Below, piece after piece: positions 63,126-64,000 of a stretch of 64,000 nt of DNA. The DNA is taken from contig OV121081.1 of assembly GCA_921293015.1 (NCBI GenBank), positions 5,580,001 through 5,644,000 on the forward strand, read 5' to 3'. The notes under the pieces were generated by a model. The model was not told the origin of the DNA. It did not search any database and saw only the letters and a list, made by a program, of their open reading frames with translations. Positions within the stretch are counted from its first letter, which is position 1, and each line of letters opens with the position of its first letter. Source of the stretch: Phorcus lineatus (lineage: Eukaryota; Mollusca; Gastropoda; Trochida; Trochidae). The position numbers were made by a program, and so were the translations under genes.

Positions 63126-64000
63126 TGCCGGTATTGGAGTTTCTTCAGTCCCGGCTGGATGCAGGTTTAGCGGCCTCTACGGTTAGGGGGTACTCTACTG
63201 CTATTTCGGCATTTCATGTACCGGTGGATGGCGCCCTCTTAGGGGGTCATCCGATGGTCCAGCGCTTCCTAGCAGGTGTGGACAGGATTAGACCGCCTAT
63301 TCGGCGAGTTAGTCCTACTTGGGGGTTAGCACATGTCCTGGACTGGCTGTCAGGGCCGTCGTTCAGGGACCCTAGTGCTGTTTCCTTGCAGTTGTTGACG
63401 TGGAAGGCGGCCTTTTTAGTGGCGGTCACGTCGGGCAGGCGGGTAGGAGACATCCACGCGATGTCTTCGGATCCCGAGCTGACTGTCTTTCACAGAGACA
63501 GAGTCAGCATTAGACTGCCAGACTCGTACCGGCCAAAGGTTGATCATTCCTTCCATGTCTCGGCCCCGATAGAGCTGCCAGCAATGATGCAGCCAGCAGT
63601 CTCAGGGGTGAGGTCGGCGCAACCCCACATCTTAGATGTGCGTCACACCCTCAAGTTATACATTAAAAGAACTAAGGAAATCCGTAAGGATAAACAGCTG
63701 TTCTGTTGCTACGGTGGGAATAAGTCCGGCCTACCGGCCTCAAAGCAGACCATCTCAAGATGGATTGTATCGGCTATTTATCTGGGGTACGTCCACAAGG
63801 GACTGCAGCCCCCAGAGGGATTGAAAGCCCATTCGGTTAGAGCGTTGGCAACATCGAAGGCTTATGCGGCGGCTCTGCCCATTGAAGAGATCTGCTCCGC
63901 CGCCATTTGGAGCCGGCCTAGCACGTTCGTAAGACATTACCAGTTAGACAAGCACTCGAGTGAGCGTGCTCGGTTTGGCAAGTCGGTTCTTTCCAGTGGG
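63065..64000 (+). CDS. DIRS tyrosine recombinase, C-terminus cut by window end
   Basis: A frame with no stop from 63065 to the window edge, overlapping the RT frame by about 60 nt and set at -1 to it. It encodes the integrase of the element, which acts through circular DNA instead of a DDE integrase. The catalytic set of the tyrosine recombinase family is visible: Arg in TSGRRVGD (63437-63442), His and Arg in HSVRALATS (63830-63841), a Trp in AIWSRPS, and the nucleophile Tyr in FVRHYQ (63938-63940). No early ATG precedes the conserved part; the first in-frame ATG is near 63254. The product may therefore be made by frameshifting from the RT frame. Confidence 0.85.

Larger units (their letters stand above)
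58480..64000 (+). mobile_element. DIRS-type tyrosine-recombinase retrotransposon (3' end outside window)
   Basis: A sharp shift to GC-rich sequence begins close to 58490 and continues to the window end. Gene order is gag-like ORF, RT plus RNase H with a downstream DLFAS-type domain, then a tyrosine recombinase, as in DIRS1-like elements. The 5' leader has a CCCTGGCG/CGCCAGGG inverted pair at 58511-58536. The exact 5' terminus and the inverted or circle-junction repeats could not be fixed because the 3' end is missing. It sits in sense orientation in an intron of TUBGCP5. Confidence 0.85.

Overview
This is an AT-rich animal nuclear genome window with intron-rich genes, GT-AG splicing, long introns and many interspersed repeats. 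It is most likely from a mollusc. That rests on a tRNA-derived SINE carrying the GTTTAACGCCGC-type 3' domain common in molluscan genomes, a CR1/L2-like LINE tail, and the overall gene style; no species can be named from sequence alone. Exon joins below were worked out by hand from splice sites, reading-phase continuity and family knowledge.

Layout. (1) Positions 1-7096, minus strand: a complete seven-exon flavin amine oxidase (polyamine-oxidase-like, 516 residues predicted) with an N-terminal signal peptide and a C-terminal KDEL, so probably a resident of the endoplasmic reticulum. An 82-bp tandem duplication copies its exon-2 splice donor. (2) 7097-13044: non-coding, with a TTAA-flanked nonautonomous DNA transposon at 12229-12814. 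(3) 13100-34281, plus strand: a multi-exon gene with a long disordered acidic N-terminus, a PDZ domain and two PH domains. Its first intron is about 13.8 kb and holds nested inverted-repeat elements, two with precise target-site duplications, and a LINE 3' end. (4) 34282-47275: 3' untranslated and intergenic DNA with dispersed repeats. (5) 47276-48030, minus strand: the last coding exon of an unrecognised gene. (6) 48031-50989: promoter and intergenic DNA with a 170-bp hairpin element. (7) 50990-58235, plus strand: the first eleven coding exons of gamma-tubulin complex component 5 (TUBGCP5); the rest lies beyond the window. (8) About 58480-64000: a GC-rich DIRS-type tyrosine-recombinase retrotransposon, sense-oriented in a TUBGCP5 intron and cut by the window end. 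It has a gag-like ORF, an RT/RNase H ORF and a tyrosine recombinase ORF.

The host genes show no operon-like or pathway relationship. The most unusual items are the KDEL-tailed amine oxidase, the DIRS element whose frames are open while the reverse transcriptase has lost its catalytic YxDD motif, and a MITE insertion whose empty site is present about 8.6 kb away in the same intron.
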